Below are positions 53,761 to 62,023 of a stretch of 64,000 nt of DNA, in pieces. The notes under the pieces are model-generated. The model ran no database searches, had not been told where the DNA came from, and worked only from the letters and a program-made list of their open reading frames with translations. Both the position numbers and the translations under genes were made by a program. This DNA comes from Methylovirgula sp. 4M-Z18 (GTDB lineage: Bacteria > Pseudomonadota > Alphaproteobacteria > Rhizobiales > Beijerinckiaceae), in contig NZ_CP149574.1 of assembly GCF_037890675.1 (NCBI RefSeq), forward strand, positions 124,001 to 188,000. Reading direction: 5' to 3'. Every line of letters begins with the position of its first letter. The stretch's first letter is position 1.

Positions 53761-54446
53761 CGGGCATTGACGCCAAGTGTTTCAACGTGATTGGTTGCTC
53801 GTTCGTAGTCGCTATGCAGCGGCGCCTCCCGGCAGCCAAAATGGCCGACGATCTCGTCATTCACTTCGAGCGCGAGCACCCCGATGGGTTGGCCCGTTTG
53901 GGGGTCAGTCATGGTTTCCGAGCGCCAGCAGACGGGGTGCGACCCGTCCCAGGAGCGCTCGATCCAGCTTGTATCGCGCGCGCCTTCCCCTTTTGGGAAC
54001 GTATATTGGAATTTCGGCTTGGGATATTGCCAAAAGTTGGCTGAGGGAAAAGGTTCGGCGGTCATCCGCCCTTTTGCGTCGATGAGAAAGGCATGGCTGA
54101 CTAGCGTGCCGCTTGCAAAAACCAAAGCGCGCAAGTGCTGGGATGCCGGCGTCGCCATGGCGGCGTTTTGCAGAGGCCCGGTGCCATTGAGGCGTTCTGC
54201 GTGCCATGCCGCATCTTGTGCCTCGGCCCAATCCCGATCCTTGTCTGCCAGCCGGGCGTTTTGCTCGCGCAGCGCGTCGATTAAGACGGGGTCGCGGTGC
54301 AAACTCTCGAAGAGCCGATCGACACGCCGGGACGCCAAAAGTGGCTCCGCAACAGTGCGCCAGAGAATAAAGGCGCTCCATAGCAGCAGGCCGGCCGCTA
54401 CTGCACGGCGATGCGTGTAGATGAAGGCTAGAATAGGCGGCGACAT
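53757..54446 (-). CDS. hypothetical membrane-anchored periplasmic protein
   Basis: A 229-residue protein with an N-terminal helix (about 13-35) and a soluble part expected in the periplasm. It contains a sensor-like stretch (LVSHAFLIDAKGRMTAEPFPSANFWQY and DPQTGQPIGVLALEVNDEIVGHF) reminiscent of PDC/Cache ligand-binding folds, but no output domain. A family is not recognised. It lies divergently next to cpaA, so a link to pilus function is possible but unproven. Confidence 0.7.
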   Translation of the reverse strand: MSPPILAFIYTHRRAVAAGLLLWSAFILWRTVAEPLLASRRVDRLFESLHRDPVLIDALREQNARLADKDRDWAEAQDAAWHAERLNGTGPLQNAAMATPASQHLRALVFASGTLVSHAFLIDAKGRMTAEPFPSANFWQYPKPKFQYTFPKGEGARDTSWIERSWDGSHPVCWRSETMTDPQTGQPIGVLALEVNDEIVGHFGCREAPLHSDYERATNHVETLGVNAR

Positions 54447-54646
54447 GGCCGAAACTCGGGCGAATGAAAGAGCACCCCAGTGCTCCGATGGTTCGCGTCA
54501 GGATGGCATCTCTGCGGGGCTATGTTCAAGGCGGCAAGGTCCCGGTGTTTGTCGTTAAGGATACACAGAAACCCCCAAAAGAATTACTTCCCAATCAAAT
54601 CAAACCGCGCTACTCTTATCAATATATTGCAATTAGGGGGCCATAT

Positions 54647-55132
54647 TTGCCGCAGCTATTTGTCGCTCGGTCCATACTCCTGGTTGCCGGTTGGACTCTC
54701 GTTTGGGCTGCTATGACGGATTTGCGGCAGCGCAAGATACCCAACCAATTGGTTTTGATATTGGGTGTCCTCTACTTTCTTTATGTCCTTGCTGCGGGCC
54801 GTTTGGGCGATGCATTGTGGCACACCGGGTTTGCGCTCGTCGTGTTTGCCGGGATGTTGTGGGCTTATGCGCAGCGGCTGATGGGGGGCGGGGATGTCAA
54901 GTTGCTGGCGGTGGCGTTTCTATGGACAGGTCCGTGGTTGGCGGTGAATTTTGCGGTTTTCATGCTGATTGGCGTCGGTATCTATATGGGGAGCGTAAAA
55001 CTGGGGTGGGCAAGCGTCGATCAAAGTGACCGGGGAACGTGGATGCCACTTGCGCCGGTCGTGGCGGGAGCGCTTATTTTTACTTTCGCATCCGGCAACT
55101 ATGCGCAGATTCTTTGGAACGCCGCTCAATAG
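54647..55132 (+). CDS. cpaA: prepilin peptidase CpaA/TadV
   Basis: Inner-membrane aspartic protease that processes Flp prepilins, 161 residues with about five to six helices. The two catalytic aspartates lie in AMTDLRQRKIPNQ and MGGGDVKLLA (type IV prepilin peptidase, A24). The frame is open to an upstream ATG at 54464, but a TTG at 54647 has AGGGGG 6 nt upstream and gives the usual family length with the first helix at the very start; it is chosen. The flp genes follow on the same strand. Confidence 0.9.
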   Translation: MPQLFVARSILLVAGWTLVWAAMTDLRQRKIPNQLVLILGVLYFLYVLAAGRLGDALWHTGFALVVFAGMLWAYAQRLMGGGDVKLLAVAFLWTGPWLAVNFAVFMLIGVGIYMGSVKLGWASVDQSDRGTWMPLAPVVAGALIFTFASGNYAQILWNAAQ

Positions 55133-55284
55133 TTGCTCCGATTTTTAATTTCGTACGTGCGCTTGCCGCGTCGAAATGAGGGCAGGGGAAAAGAAAAAGA
55201 ATTTGAAGGGTCTATCGTTAAAAGAGTTCAATAGCTAAGGATATGTTAGGCTTTTTTCTGGGGCCAATCCGATAGGGGGATAAT

Positions 55285-55467
55285 ATGTCGAAAGCAGTAG
55301 CGATTCTGAATAAGCTTGGAAAAGATGAAGATGGTGCCGCACTGGTGGAATACACTGTGCTGCTCGGCATTCTTCTGGTGGCCGTGATCGCAACGATCGT
55401 TACGGTCGGCGGGTGGATTTCCGCCAAGTGGGCAGCTCTCAGCTCTGGTATCTCGTCTACCAACTAA
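55285..55467 (+). CDS. flp: Flp pilin 1
   Basis: Major subunit candidate of the Tad pilus, 60 residues. A short basic leader ends EDG, and cleavage is expected after Gly in DGAALVEYTVLLG; the mature protein keeps the Flp motif Glu-Tyr and one hydrophobic helix. AGGGGGA lies 4 nt before the ATG. Its C-terminal 25 residues differ from pilin 2 by a single residue (Lys for Gln). Confidence 0.95.
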   Translation: MSKAVAILNKLGKDEDGAALVEYTVLLGILLVAVIATIVTVGGWISAKWAALSSGISSTN

Positions 55468-55564
55468 GTTGCCAACGCTCGATCAGCACTCTCTTGATTC
55501 CGGGGTTTCCGGTGTTGAGGAAAGTGCTGGTTGTGTGGTGATGATTGTCGGTATGGGTCGTCAC

Positions 55565-55584
55565 GGCGCTTGAGCAAGAGCGCC
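55565..55584. promoter_or_regulatory. hairpin between flp1 and flp2
   Basis: GGCGCT and AGCGCC pair around an 8-nt loop. The same place between flp2 and flp3 has GACGCT/AGCGTC, so a changed base pair is compensated. ATTGTCGGTATGG precedes both. A conserved RNA stem, perhaps for processing or attenuation, is inferred. Confidence 0.55.
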
Positions 55585-55614
55585 GAGAATCTCGCTTTGA
55601 TCGGGGGGCCGATC

Positions 55615-55797
55615 GTGTCCAGATTCTTGATATTTCTCGAAGACGCATATCGGGACGAAAGCGGTGCCGCGCTTGTGGAATATACCGTATTGCTTGGCAT
55701 CTTGCTCGTCGCCGTTATTGCAACGATCGTTACCGTAGGGGGATGGATTTCCGCCCAATGGGCAGCTCTCAGTTCGGGGATCTCGTCCACGAACTGA
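55615..55797 (+). CDS. flp: Flp pilin 2
   Basis: Flp pilin of 60 residues, nearly identical to pilin 1 in the mature part (GAALVEYTVLLGILLVAVIA). The GTG at 55615 is chosen because a run of six G lies 6 nt upstream and it gives the same length as the other two pilins. The frame is open 28 codons further upstream, but that part has no pilin character. Confidence 0.92.
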   Translation: MSRFLIFLEDAYRDESGAALVEYTVLLGILLVAVIATIVTVGGWISAQWAALSSGISSTN

Positions 55798-55892
55798 GCT
55801 GCCGCCGCTTGATCAATGTTGTGCTGATCCGGGACTGCCGGTGTTCAGAAACAGGTTGGTGGTGTGGGGTAATTGTCGGTATGGCGCGTCGC

Positions 55893-55912
55893 GACGCTTG
55901 AATGAAAGCGTC
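55893..55912. promoter_or_regulatory. hairpin between flp2 and flp3
   Basis: GACGCT and AGCGTC pair around an 8-nt loop. It is the counterpart of the stem at 55565-55584 with one compensatory pair change, 30 nt before the flp3 start. Confidence 0.55.
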
Positions 55913-55941
55913 GGGACTTCGTTTGGCGGGGGGATAACATC

Positions 55942-56124
55942 TTGTCCAGATTTTTGGTGCTGCTAAAGGGCGTACATGGGGACGAATGCGGCGCCTCGCT
56001 CGTGGAATATACCGTATTGATTACCATCCTGATCACCGGCGTCATTTTGACGATTCTTGCGGTTGGTGGGTGGGTTTCCTCCGAATGGGCGTCGGTGAAT
56101 AACGGTTTGACCAGCGCGAACTAA
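55942..56124 (+). CDS. flp: Flp pilin 3 (divergent copy)
   Basis: Flp pilin of 60 residues, more diverged than copies 1 and 2: the leader ends DECG, then ASLVEYTVLITILITGVILTI, with a different tail (NNGLTSAN). The start is a TTG with GGGGGG 8 nt upstream, a strong ribosome site. A cysteine just before the cleavage site is unusual. It could be a minor pilin. Confidence 0.9.
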   Translation: MSRFLVLLKGVHGDECGASLVEYTVLITILITGVILTILAVGGWVSSEWASVNNGLTSAN

Positions 56125-56157
56125 TGTCGCTCGCAAAGCAGGTGCAGAGGGCGGGGG

Positions 56158-56189
56158 TACGCGCGTCAGTCTTATGGCTGACGCGCGTA
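56158..56189 (+). terminator. strong hairpin after the flp genes
   Basis: TACGCGCGTCAG (56158-56169) and CTGACGCGCGTA (56178-56189) form a perfect 12-bp stem with an 8-nt loop, 34 nt after the flp3 stop. It probably ends or protects the pilin transcript. No clean T-run follows, so factor-independent termination is uncertain. The remaining 56190-56452 shows nothing else recognisable. Confidence 0.6.
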
Positions 56190-56452
56190 TGCGTGTTTGT
56201 GCCGAGAAAATGATGCAAAATCAGGTGGGCGGTGGCTGTGATCGTTATTGACGATTCGATCGCGGGCTCGTCGCAAAGCAGCGAGAAGCTTGCCAGCAAA
56301 TCACTTGCCATCGTCGATATGGGTGCGTGTCATGCGCGTCAATATAAGCCAATATAAACAATCGCCGATGCAATGATTGTGGTCAGCGGGATTCCGAAAG
56401 GACGTTGGGGTAAAGGCCAAGCGCGGCTGCCGAGGGGAAGGAACCTACCGAG

Positions 56453-57361
56453 GTGATGATAACCATTTCCCGACGCGCACTCAGAACCGCTGTCCTGTGG
56501 CGGGCGATGAGGGCACACCAGTGGGCCAAGAATCTTCTCATATTTGTCCCATTGGTTCTCGGCGGACGGTCGACCGAAGCCAACGTATGGCTTCATGCGA
56601 TCGAAGCTTTCGGGGCCTTTAGCCTGCTTGCGTCCGCCGTTTACCTCATGAACGATATTCGGGATCTGCAGGTCGACCGACAGCACTGGTCAAAACGGCG
56701 CCGGCCGCTTGCAAGCGGCGAATTGTCTGTCGCCGATGGCAGAAAGCTCATAGTCATATGTTGCCTGGGGGCGGCGGCGACGGCACTCATTGCCGGGTGG
56801 GGATGCGTCGAAATACTGGCAATTTATTTAGCCGCTAGTCTTGTTTACACTTTCTGGCTGAAGCGCGAGCCGATTGTCGACGTTTTTATTCTCTCGGCGC
56901 TGTATACTTTGCGTCTTGGTCTTGGAGTTGTTGCCACGAACGTTAGGTTTTCGCCGTGGTTATTCGTCTTCTCGATCTTTATTTTCTTGTCGCTTTCCCT
57001 TGCGAAACGACAGACTGAGATTGCGCGCCTGCTCATGCGCGGCGAAGAGTTCATGCCGGGCCGCGGTTATAGGGCCAGCGATGGTCCGCTTGTGCTGACG
57101 ATGGGCGTCGCGGCGATGATCGCGGCGGTGCTCGTTCTGGTTATTTACCTCATTGAAGACGCGTTTCCGTTCGGCTTCTATGCACATCCCGAACTGCTTT
57201 GGGGGATCGCCGTCATCATGTTTCTGTGGTTATCGCGGATTTGGCTGCTGTGTCACAGAGGCCAGTTGGACGATGATCCGGTTGCCTTTGCCCTGAAGGA
57301 TCGCTTGAGCCTGTTCTATGCCGCGATGGTTGGCGCTATCTTCGTCGCGGCTGTTCTGTAG
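56453..57361 (+). CDS. UbiA-family decaprenyl-phosphate phosphoribosyltransferase-like enzyme
   Basis: Membrane prenyltransferase of 302 residues with about nine helices. The UbiA aspartate motif is NDIRDLQVDRQHWSKRRRP (N67, D68, D71, D75). The context, two genes before DprE2 and directly before DprE1, and the LQVDRQHWSKRRRPLASGE wording, match 5-phosphoribose-diphosphate:decaprenyl-phosphate phosphoribosyltransferase (mycobacterial Rv3806c), the first step to polyprenyl-phosphoryl-arabinose. GGGGAAGGA lies about 10 nt before the GTG; ATG 56456 is equally possible. Confidence 0.88.
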   Translation: MMITISRRALRTAVLWRAMRAHQWAKNLLIFVPLVLGGRSTEANVWLHAIEAFGAFSLLASAVYLMNDIRDLQVDRQHWSKRRRPLASGELSVADGRKLIVICCLGAAATALIAGWGCVEILAIYLAASLVYTFWLKREPIVDVFILSALYTLRLGLGVVATNVRFSPWLFVFSIFIFLSLSLAKRQTEIARLLMRGEEFMPGRGYRASDGPLVLTMGVAAMIAAVLVLVIYLIEDAFPFGFYAHPELLWGIAVIMFLWLSRIWLLCHRGQLDDDPVAFALKDRLSLFYAAMVGAIFVAAVL

Positions 57362-57375
57362 GTGCGGGGCTTAGG

Positions 57376-58713
57376 GTGGCTGTCGGAAGCTTTACATTGG
57401 ATCGCAATGTTCTTTCCTGGGGGCGAATAGACCGCGAACCGCAACATGTCGCTGCTCCCCGATTCCGCAGCGAACTTCCCGCGCTGATGGGATCTTCCCA
57501 TGCCGGCCCCCGTCTCGCGGCGGGGCTGCGACGCTCCTATGGAGATTCCTGCCTAAACCGCAAGGGCGAGCTGATCGACATGCGCAATCTCGACCGGTTC
57601 ATGGCGTTTGATCCGCAGAACGGGATTTTACGGGCTGAAGCCGGAGCGTCGCTTACGCAGATACTCGAATTAATTGTGCCCCATGGCTGGTTTGTGCCGA
57701 CGACGCCGGGAACACAGTTTGTTACGCTGGGAGGGGCGGTTGCGAATGACGTGCATGGCAAGAATCACCATCGGGCGGGGACCTTTGGTTGTCATGTACG
57801 GAGCTTTGGGCTCGTGCGCGGGGACGGCTTTTGCGGGACAGTGGCGCGAGGCGATCATGCGCCCTTGTTTGCCGCAACGATTGGAGGTCTCGGGCTGACG
57901 GGCATCATCGATTGGGTCGAGATCGATCTTAAAAGGATACCGAGTTCATATCTCGACGTTGAAATCGTGCCCTTCGGTCAGCTCGACGAATATTGGAGTC
58001 TCGAACAGGACAGCCAAAATTTCGAGCATTCCGTAGCCTGGATCGACACGGCTGCGTCGCCACGCAAATTCGGCCGCGGCCTTTTCTCGCGGGCCAATTG
58101 GCGCAAGGACGACGTGTATGAGGTGCGCGATTCAAGTCGGGGGCTGAATGTGATGTTCGAGGCCCCCTCATTCCTGATCAACTCTTTCACCGTTGATGCC
58201 TTCAACGAACTTTATTGTCGCGTCAATCGCGGCAAATCCGGCGCCCGCCGGGAACATTATTCGTCTTTCTTCTATCCGCTGGACGCCGTTCACAATTGGA
58301 ATCGGTTGTATGGATCGCGCGGGTTTTTCCAATATCAGTGTGTTGTCCCGCCCAATGTCGCGCGGAGCGCCATTGAACGCCTGTTGAAGGCCGTCATCCG
58401 ATCTCGTCATCCGTCGTTTCTGGGTGTCCTGAAGTCCTTCGGCGATCGTTCATCGCCAGGGATGCTGTCGTTTCCTCGGCCAGGTACGACATTGGCTCTG
58501 GACTTTCCCAATCGCGGTCCGCAAACGCTCTCTCTGTTTTCGGAGTTGGACGTCATTGTCGCGGAAGCTGGGGGAGCTCTTTATCCCGCCAAGGACGGGC
58601 GGATGAGTTCGGATATGTTCCGCCGTTCGTTTTCGAGATGGAACGAATTCTGTGCATTGAGAGACCATGGGATGAGCTCCGATTTCTGGCAAAGGGTCGC
58701 CCAAAATGCGTGA
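57376..58713 (+). CDS. dprE1: DprE1-like FAD oxidoreductase (decaprenylphosphoryl-ribose 2'-oxidase)
   Basis: Oxidises polyprenylphosphoryl-ribose to the 2-keto form in D-arabinofuranose donor synthesis. It has 445 residues. The FAD-binding part has LRRSYGDSCLN, PGTQFVTLGGAVANDVHGKNHH (H127-H132) and FAATIGGLGLTGII. The substrate half has SSFFYPLDAVHNWNRLYGSRGFFQYQCVVP and AKDGR (K406, matching the mycobacterial active-site Lys418). The benzothiazinone-target cysteine (387 in M. tuberculosis) is replaced by A374. A GTG start is used with GGGG upstream, 14 bp after the UbiA gene. Confidence 0.93.
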   Translation: MAVGSFTLDRNVLSWGRIDREPQHVAAPRFRSELPALMGSSHAGPRLAAGLRRSYGDSCLNRKGELIDMRNLDRFMAFDPQNGILRAEAGASLTQILELIVPHGWFVPTTPGTQFVTLGGAVANDVHGKNHHRAGTFGCHVRSFGLVRGDGFCGTVARGDHAPLFAATIGGLGLTGIIDWVEIDLKRIPSSYLDVEIVPFGQLDEYWSLEQDSQNFEHSVAWIDTAASPRKFGRGLFSRANWRKDDVYEVRDSSRGLNVMFEAPSFLINSFTVDAFNELYCRVNRGKSGARREHYSSFFYPLDAVHNWNRLYGSRGFFQYQCVVPPNVARSAIERLLKAVIRSRHPSFLGVLKSFGDRSSPGMLSFPRPGTTLALDFPNRGPQTLSLFSELDVIVAEAGGALYPAKDGRMSSDMFRRSFSRWNEFCALRDHGMSSDFWQRVAQNA

Positions 58714-59455
58714 GGAGCGGAAGCGCGTCGTCATTCTTGGTGCGGCGTCGGCGATTGCAGAGGCGACGGCGCGGATCTGGGCGCGCGACGGCGCGCGACT
58801 TGTTCTGGTGGCCCGCGATCCCGTGCAACTCGAGGCGATCGCCTTGAATTTGAAAAATCTTGGGGCGGGCGAAGTCCGGACGGTCACGCTTGATTGCGCT
58901 CGGGCCGATGCAGCCAAGGAACTCGGCAAAATGGCCGAGATGTTCGGCGGTCTGGATGTTGTGCTGGTCGCTTACGGCGTACTCCGTGATACGGCTGATC
59001 TGGATCGTCATCCGGCTGCAGCCGAAGAGCTTATCCAAACCAATTTTGCCAGTGCCGCCGCGTGGTGTATTGCCGCTGGCGCCATTTTTGAACGCCAGCG
59101 TTCGGGAACGCTTCTCGTCATCGGCTCGGTTGCCGGCGATCGCGGCCGGCGGTCCAATTTTCTATACGGCGCCTGCAAAGGCGGACTTGCGCGCCTGGTC
59201 GAAGGACTTGCGCATAAACTCGCGCCCGTGGGGGGGCGTGCGGTGATCATTAAGCCTGGATTTGTCGAGTCGGCGATGACAGCGTCCATGCAAAGGAAGG
59301 GCCCGCTTTGGTCCAAGCCGGACAAGATTGCCGCAATCATCGCCAAGGCAGCGCAACGCGGCGGGCCGGTTATTTACGCGCCCGGGTTTTGGCGCATGAT
59401 CATGTTGGTTATCAGACATCTACCGATATTCGTGTTCAACCGGTTGAACATTTGA
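58706..59455 (+). CDS. dprE2: DprE2-like short-chain dehydrogenase (2-keto reductase)
   Basis: NAD(P)H-dependent SDR of 249 residues that should reduce the DprE1 product to polyprenylphosphoryl-arabinose. The nucleotide loop is VVILGAASAIAEATAR; the catalytic Ser lies in VIGSVAGDRG and Tyr/Lys in YGACKGG. The segment PGFVESAMTASM follows, and a hydrophobic C-terminus (FWRMIMLVIRHLPIFVFNRL) suggests membrane association, as in DprE2. The start overlaps the end of dprE1 by 8 bp. Confidence 0.92.
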   Translation: MREERKRVVILGAASAIAEATARIWARDGARLVLVARDPVQLEAIALNLKNLGAGEVRTVTLDCARADAAKELGKMAEMFGGLDVVLVAYGVLRDTADLDRHPAAAEELIQTNFASAAAWCIAAGAIFERQRSGTLLVIGSVAGDRGRRSNFLYGACKGGLARLVEGLAHKLAPVGGRAVIIKPGFVESAMTASMQRKGPLWSKPDKIAAIIAKAAQRGGPVIYAPGFWRMIMLVIRHLPIFVFNRLNI

Positions 59456-59535
59456 CTGTTCGTGGGGGTGTTCACACTCCATCGGGTCGGCGATCGGGAT
59501 GCTTGTGCGGTGACATACAAGGGGAAGGCAGTTGA

Positions 59536-60792
59536 ATGTCCGTTGGCGAAGCGATTAGGCAGAACGGCGCATCGGCGTCGAAAGGCGTCAGGCCGGAACT
59601 GCTCCTTACGCTCATCTTTGTCCTTCAGTTGGCTCTGATGGCGGCAAGATATTTTGGCGCGCCCTTATCCGTGGAACCTCGAGGGCCGGCCGATTTCGAC
59701 GATTTTCATCTCGTCGGTCAGGCCGTCTGGCGTGGCGATATTATGCAAGCATATGATCCTGTTTGGATGGCCAAAGCGCAGAAGGCGGCCTGGGACAAAG
59801 ATATACATTTGCCTTGGACCTATCCGCCGATATTCGATTTGGTCGTTGCCGTGCTCGCGTTAGTGCCGGTCAGCTTTGCGTATACGATCTTCATGTCGTC
59901 AACATTTGCCGCTTATTTGATCGTTCTGAAAAAAATCGCAAAAGAGAATTTATTCTGGGTCCTTGTCCTGATCTGTCCGGCGATTTCCATCATGATCGGA
60001 GCCGGTCAGAACGGATTTCTGACCGGAGCGCTGGTCGGTTTGGCTTGCCTCGGATTGAAGTCCAATCGGTCCTGGGCAGGCGTTCCGCTTGGTATCATGG
60101 TGATAAAACCGCATCTTGCGATCGGGATCGGACTTTATGCGATCGTAAGCCGGCGTTGGAAGGTCATTTTTATTGCCGCGACAACAATCATACTTTTAAG
60201 TCTCGTCTCGACGCTCCTGATGGGACCATCGATTTGGATGGCTTTCATCGCCAGTGTTGGGGAAGCCCGAAATGGCCTGGCGCGCGGCGATTACCCGTTT
60301 TTTCGCATGGTATCGATTTATGCGGCGCTTTTCACCTTCGGCGTGCCTGTCACCATCGCCGCGTTGGTCCAGCTTGTTGTGGCGTGTTGCGCGATCGTCG
60401 GGGTGTGGTTTGCGAGTCGGCGCTTTCAACTCAATGTTGCGCTGGGGTTGGCGGCAATCTCCTCGGCGGCAATCAGCCCCTACATATATGATTACGATTT
60501 GCCCGTTTTTGGCATCGGCCTTGCGCTGCTCATGCCGGATATCAAGAAGGTCGTCACGACATTCGAGCAGATCGTTCTTTATGCGCTGTGCTTTTTTTCG
60601 TCCGCTTGGAGTCTGGGAGTTGTCACGGTTGACCTTATCCATGGAAAGTTAATGTCAACTCCCCTGTCCCAGAGCAAACTCGGAGAATGGCAGCCGCTTT
60701 CGCTGGGAGGCATTGCAGTCGTCGCGGCGCTGTTGCTGTGTTGGGTCTTCATGGTGCGGGAAAAGGCACGTTCATCTGAAGCAGCACTTTGA
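59536..60792 (+). CDS. GT87 (DUF2029) polyprenyl-phosphate-sugar glycosyltransferase
   Basis: Integral-membrane GT-C glycosyltransferase of 418 residues with about ten helices. An early acidic pair in the first periplasmic loop (GPADFDDFHLVGQAVW) and TYPPIFDL, GAGQNGFLTGALVGL and MVIKPHLAIGIGLY are typical of DUF2029/GT87 enzymes, which use lipid-linked donors. After a complete polyprenyl-phosphoryl-arabinose cassette the donor is most simply that compound. The acceptor could be the adjacent Flp pilins or a surface glycan. Confidence 0.87.
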   Translation: MSVGEAIRQNGASASKGVRPELLLTLIFVLQLALMAARYFGAPLSVEPRGPADFDDFHLVGQAVWRGDIMQAYDPVWMAKAQKAAWDKDIHLPWTYPPIFDLVVAVLALVPVSFAYTIFMSSTFAAYLIVLKKIAKENLFWVLVLICPAISIMIGAGQNGFLTGALVGLACLGLKSNRSWAGVPLGIMVIKPHLAIGIGLYAIVSRRWKVIFIAATTIILLSLVSTLLMGPSIWMAFIASVGEARNGLARGDYPFFRMVSIYAALFTFGVPVTIAALVQLVVACCAIVGVWFASRRFQLNVALGLAAISSAAISPYIYDYDLPVFGIGLALLMPDIKKVVTTFEQIVLYALCFFSSAWSLGVVTVDLIHGKLMSTPLSQSKLGEWQPLSLGGIAVVAALLLCWVFMVREKARSSEAAL

Positions 60793-60867
60793 GCTGGTTG
60801 GTCGCTGCGGAATCGGTCAGCAACAACCTCTCGGCACTCTTCTCGCTTTAGCGACCAAATCGGGTCA

Positions 60868-60898
60868 CCTTCTCCCGCGGCGAAGCTGCGGGAGAAGG
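60868..60898. terminator. hairpin between convergent genes
   Basis: CCTTCTCCCGC (60868-60878) and GCGGGAGAAGG (60888-60898) form a perfect 11-bp stem with a 9-nt loop between the GT87 gene and the convergent substrate-binding protein gene. It would serve as a bidirectional terminator. The sequence is also typical of small palindromes scattered in Hyphomicrobiales genomes. Confidence 0.6.
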
Positions 60899-60910
60899 GC
60901 TTAAAGCGAC

Positions 60911-61945
60911 TTACTTGGTAAAGCCCAATTCCTTATTGGCCTTGATGACGTAGTCGTTTGTATAGGTCTTGGAAAGATCGACCTCGCCCTTGATCTTGCC
61001 GGCCTTGGTGAGCACGTCGAGCACGGTCTTGGGGCCGTCCTCCGGCATCATGCCGTCGGGCAGGAACTGGTCCTTGTCCTTGGTCAGCGCGTCGATGTAA
61101 TCCTGCTTGGTGATGAGCTGGTTGCTGACGAAGTCCTTCGGCATGTTGTCGGCAATGTCGGCGGCGCTGTGGGTCGCGATCCAGTGCATCGTCTCGACCA
61201 TGGCGGTCACCACCCGCTGGGTCTCTTCGGGATGCTTTTCCACCCAATCGGCGCGCACGATGATCGAGGCGGTCGGCCAGGTGCCGCCGAGCCATTTCTT
61301 CGTGCCCTCGGTGGTGGCAAGGTCGAAGGCCGAATAGCCGATGCCCTTCTTCTCGATCGCCGTCACGGTCGGCTGCGTGGTCATGCCGCAGACGATCTGG
61401 CCGTGCTGCAGGCCGGCGATCAGCGTCGCCCCGGCGCCGACCCCGAGCCGGCTGAACTGGTCCGAGGTCACGTCGCTGCGCGCGGCGAGATAGAGGGTCA
61501 GCGCGTCGGTGCCCGAGCCGATGTCGGTCACGCCCACCGTCTTGCCCTTCCAATCCGCCGGCGTCTTGACGTTCGAATCCTTGGCGCACATTTCCCGCTC
61601 GCCCGGCGCGCCCGACAATTGGATGATGTCGACGACCTTCTTGCCCTTCAGCTGGAAGTCGATCGTGTGATTGTACCAGGCGCCGGCCATGTCGACCTGG
61701 CCCGAGATCATCGCGTCTTCCGCGCCGACCGCGTCGTTCTCCGTCGACAGTTCCATCTCGATGCCGTGCTTCTTGAAGAAGCCGAGGTTCTGCGCCAGCT
61801 GATAGGGCAGATAGATCTGCTTATCGATGCCGCCGACCATCATCGACACTTTGAGGTCCGCGGCCTGCGCCGCGCCCATCAGGCCGGTGCCAAGCGCGGC
61901 CACGGCCGCGGCGCCGAACAGCCAATTGCGAAAATCCTGTTTCAT
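60911..61945 (-). CDS. NitT/TauT-family ABC transporter substrate-binding protein
   Basis: Periplasmic binding protein of 344 residues. The signal peptide ends AAQAA (about 28). Domain wording is that of the SsuA/TauA/NMT1 group: YLPYQLAQNLGFFKKHGIEMELS, GQVDMAGAWYNHTIDFQ, DWKGKTVGVTDIGSGTDALTLYLA and GGTWPTASIIVRADWVEKHPE. The ligand is unknown: sulfonates, nitrate, pyrimidine precursors or aromatic acids are all seen in the family. It is the last gene of a three-gene operon. Confidence 0.9.
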   Translation of the reverse strand: MKQDFRNWLFGAAAVAALGTGLMGAAQAADLKVSMMVGGIDKQIYLPYQLAQNLGFFKKHGIEMELSTENDAVGAEDAMISGQVDMAGAWYNHTIDFQLKGKKVVDIIQLSGAPGEREMCAKDSNVKTPADWKGKTVGVTDIGSGTDALTLYLAARSDVTSDQFSRLGVGAGATLIAGLQHGQIVCGMTTQPTVTAIEKKGIGYSAFDLATTEGTKKWLGGTWPTASIIVRADWVEKHPEETQRVVTAMVETMHWIATHSAADIADNMPKDFVSNQLITKQDYIDALTKDKDQFLPDGMMPEDGPKTVLDVLTKAGKIKGEVDLSKTYTNDYVIKANKELGFTK

Positions 61946-62023
61946 CTTTCTCGTTCCTCCACATTGAACCTGAGCCGCGGCGGCTTCTTGGATGCCGCGG
62001 CGGGATAAAAACTCTTCTGCCTC

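Noticed and set aside
55285-56124. CRISPR-like or satellite repeat
   Set aside because: The roughly 330-bp periodicity is explained by three tandem flp genes and their conserved spacers.
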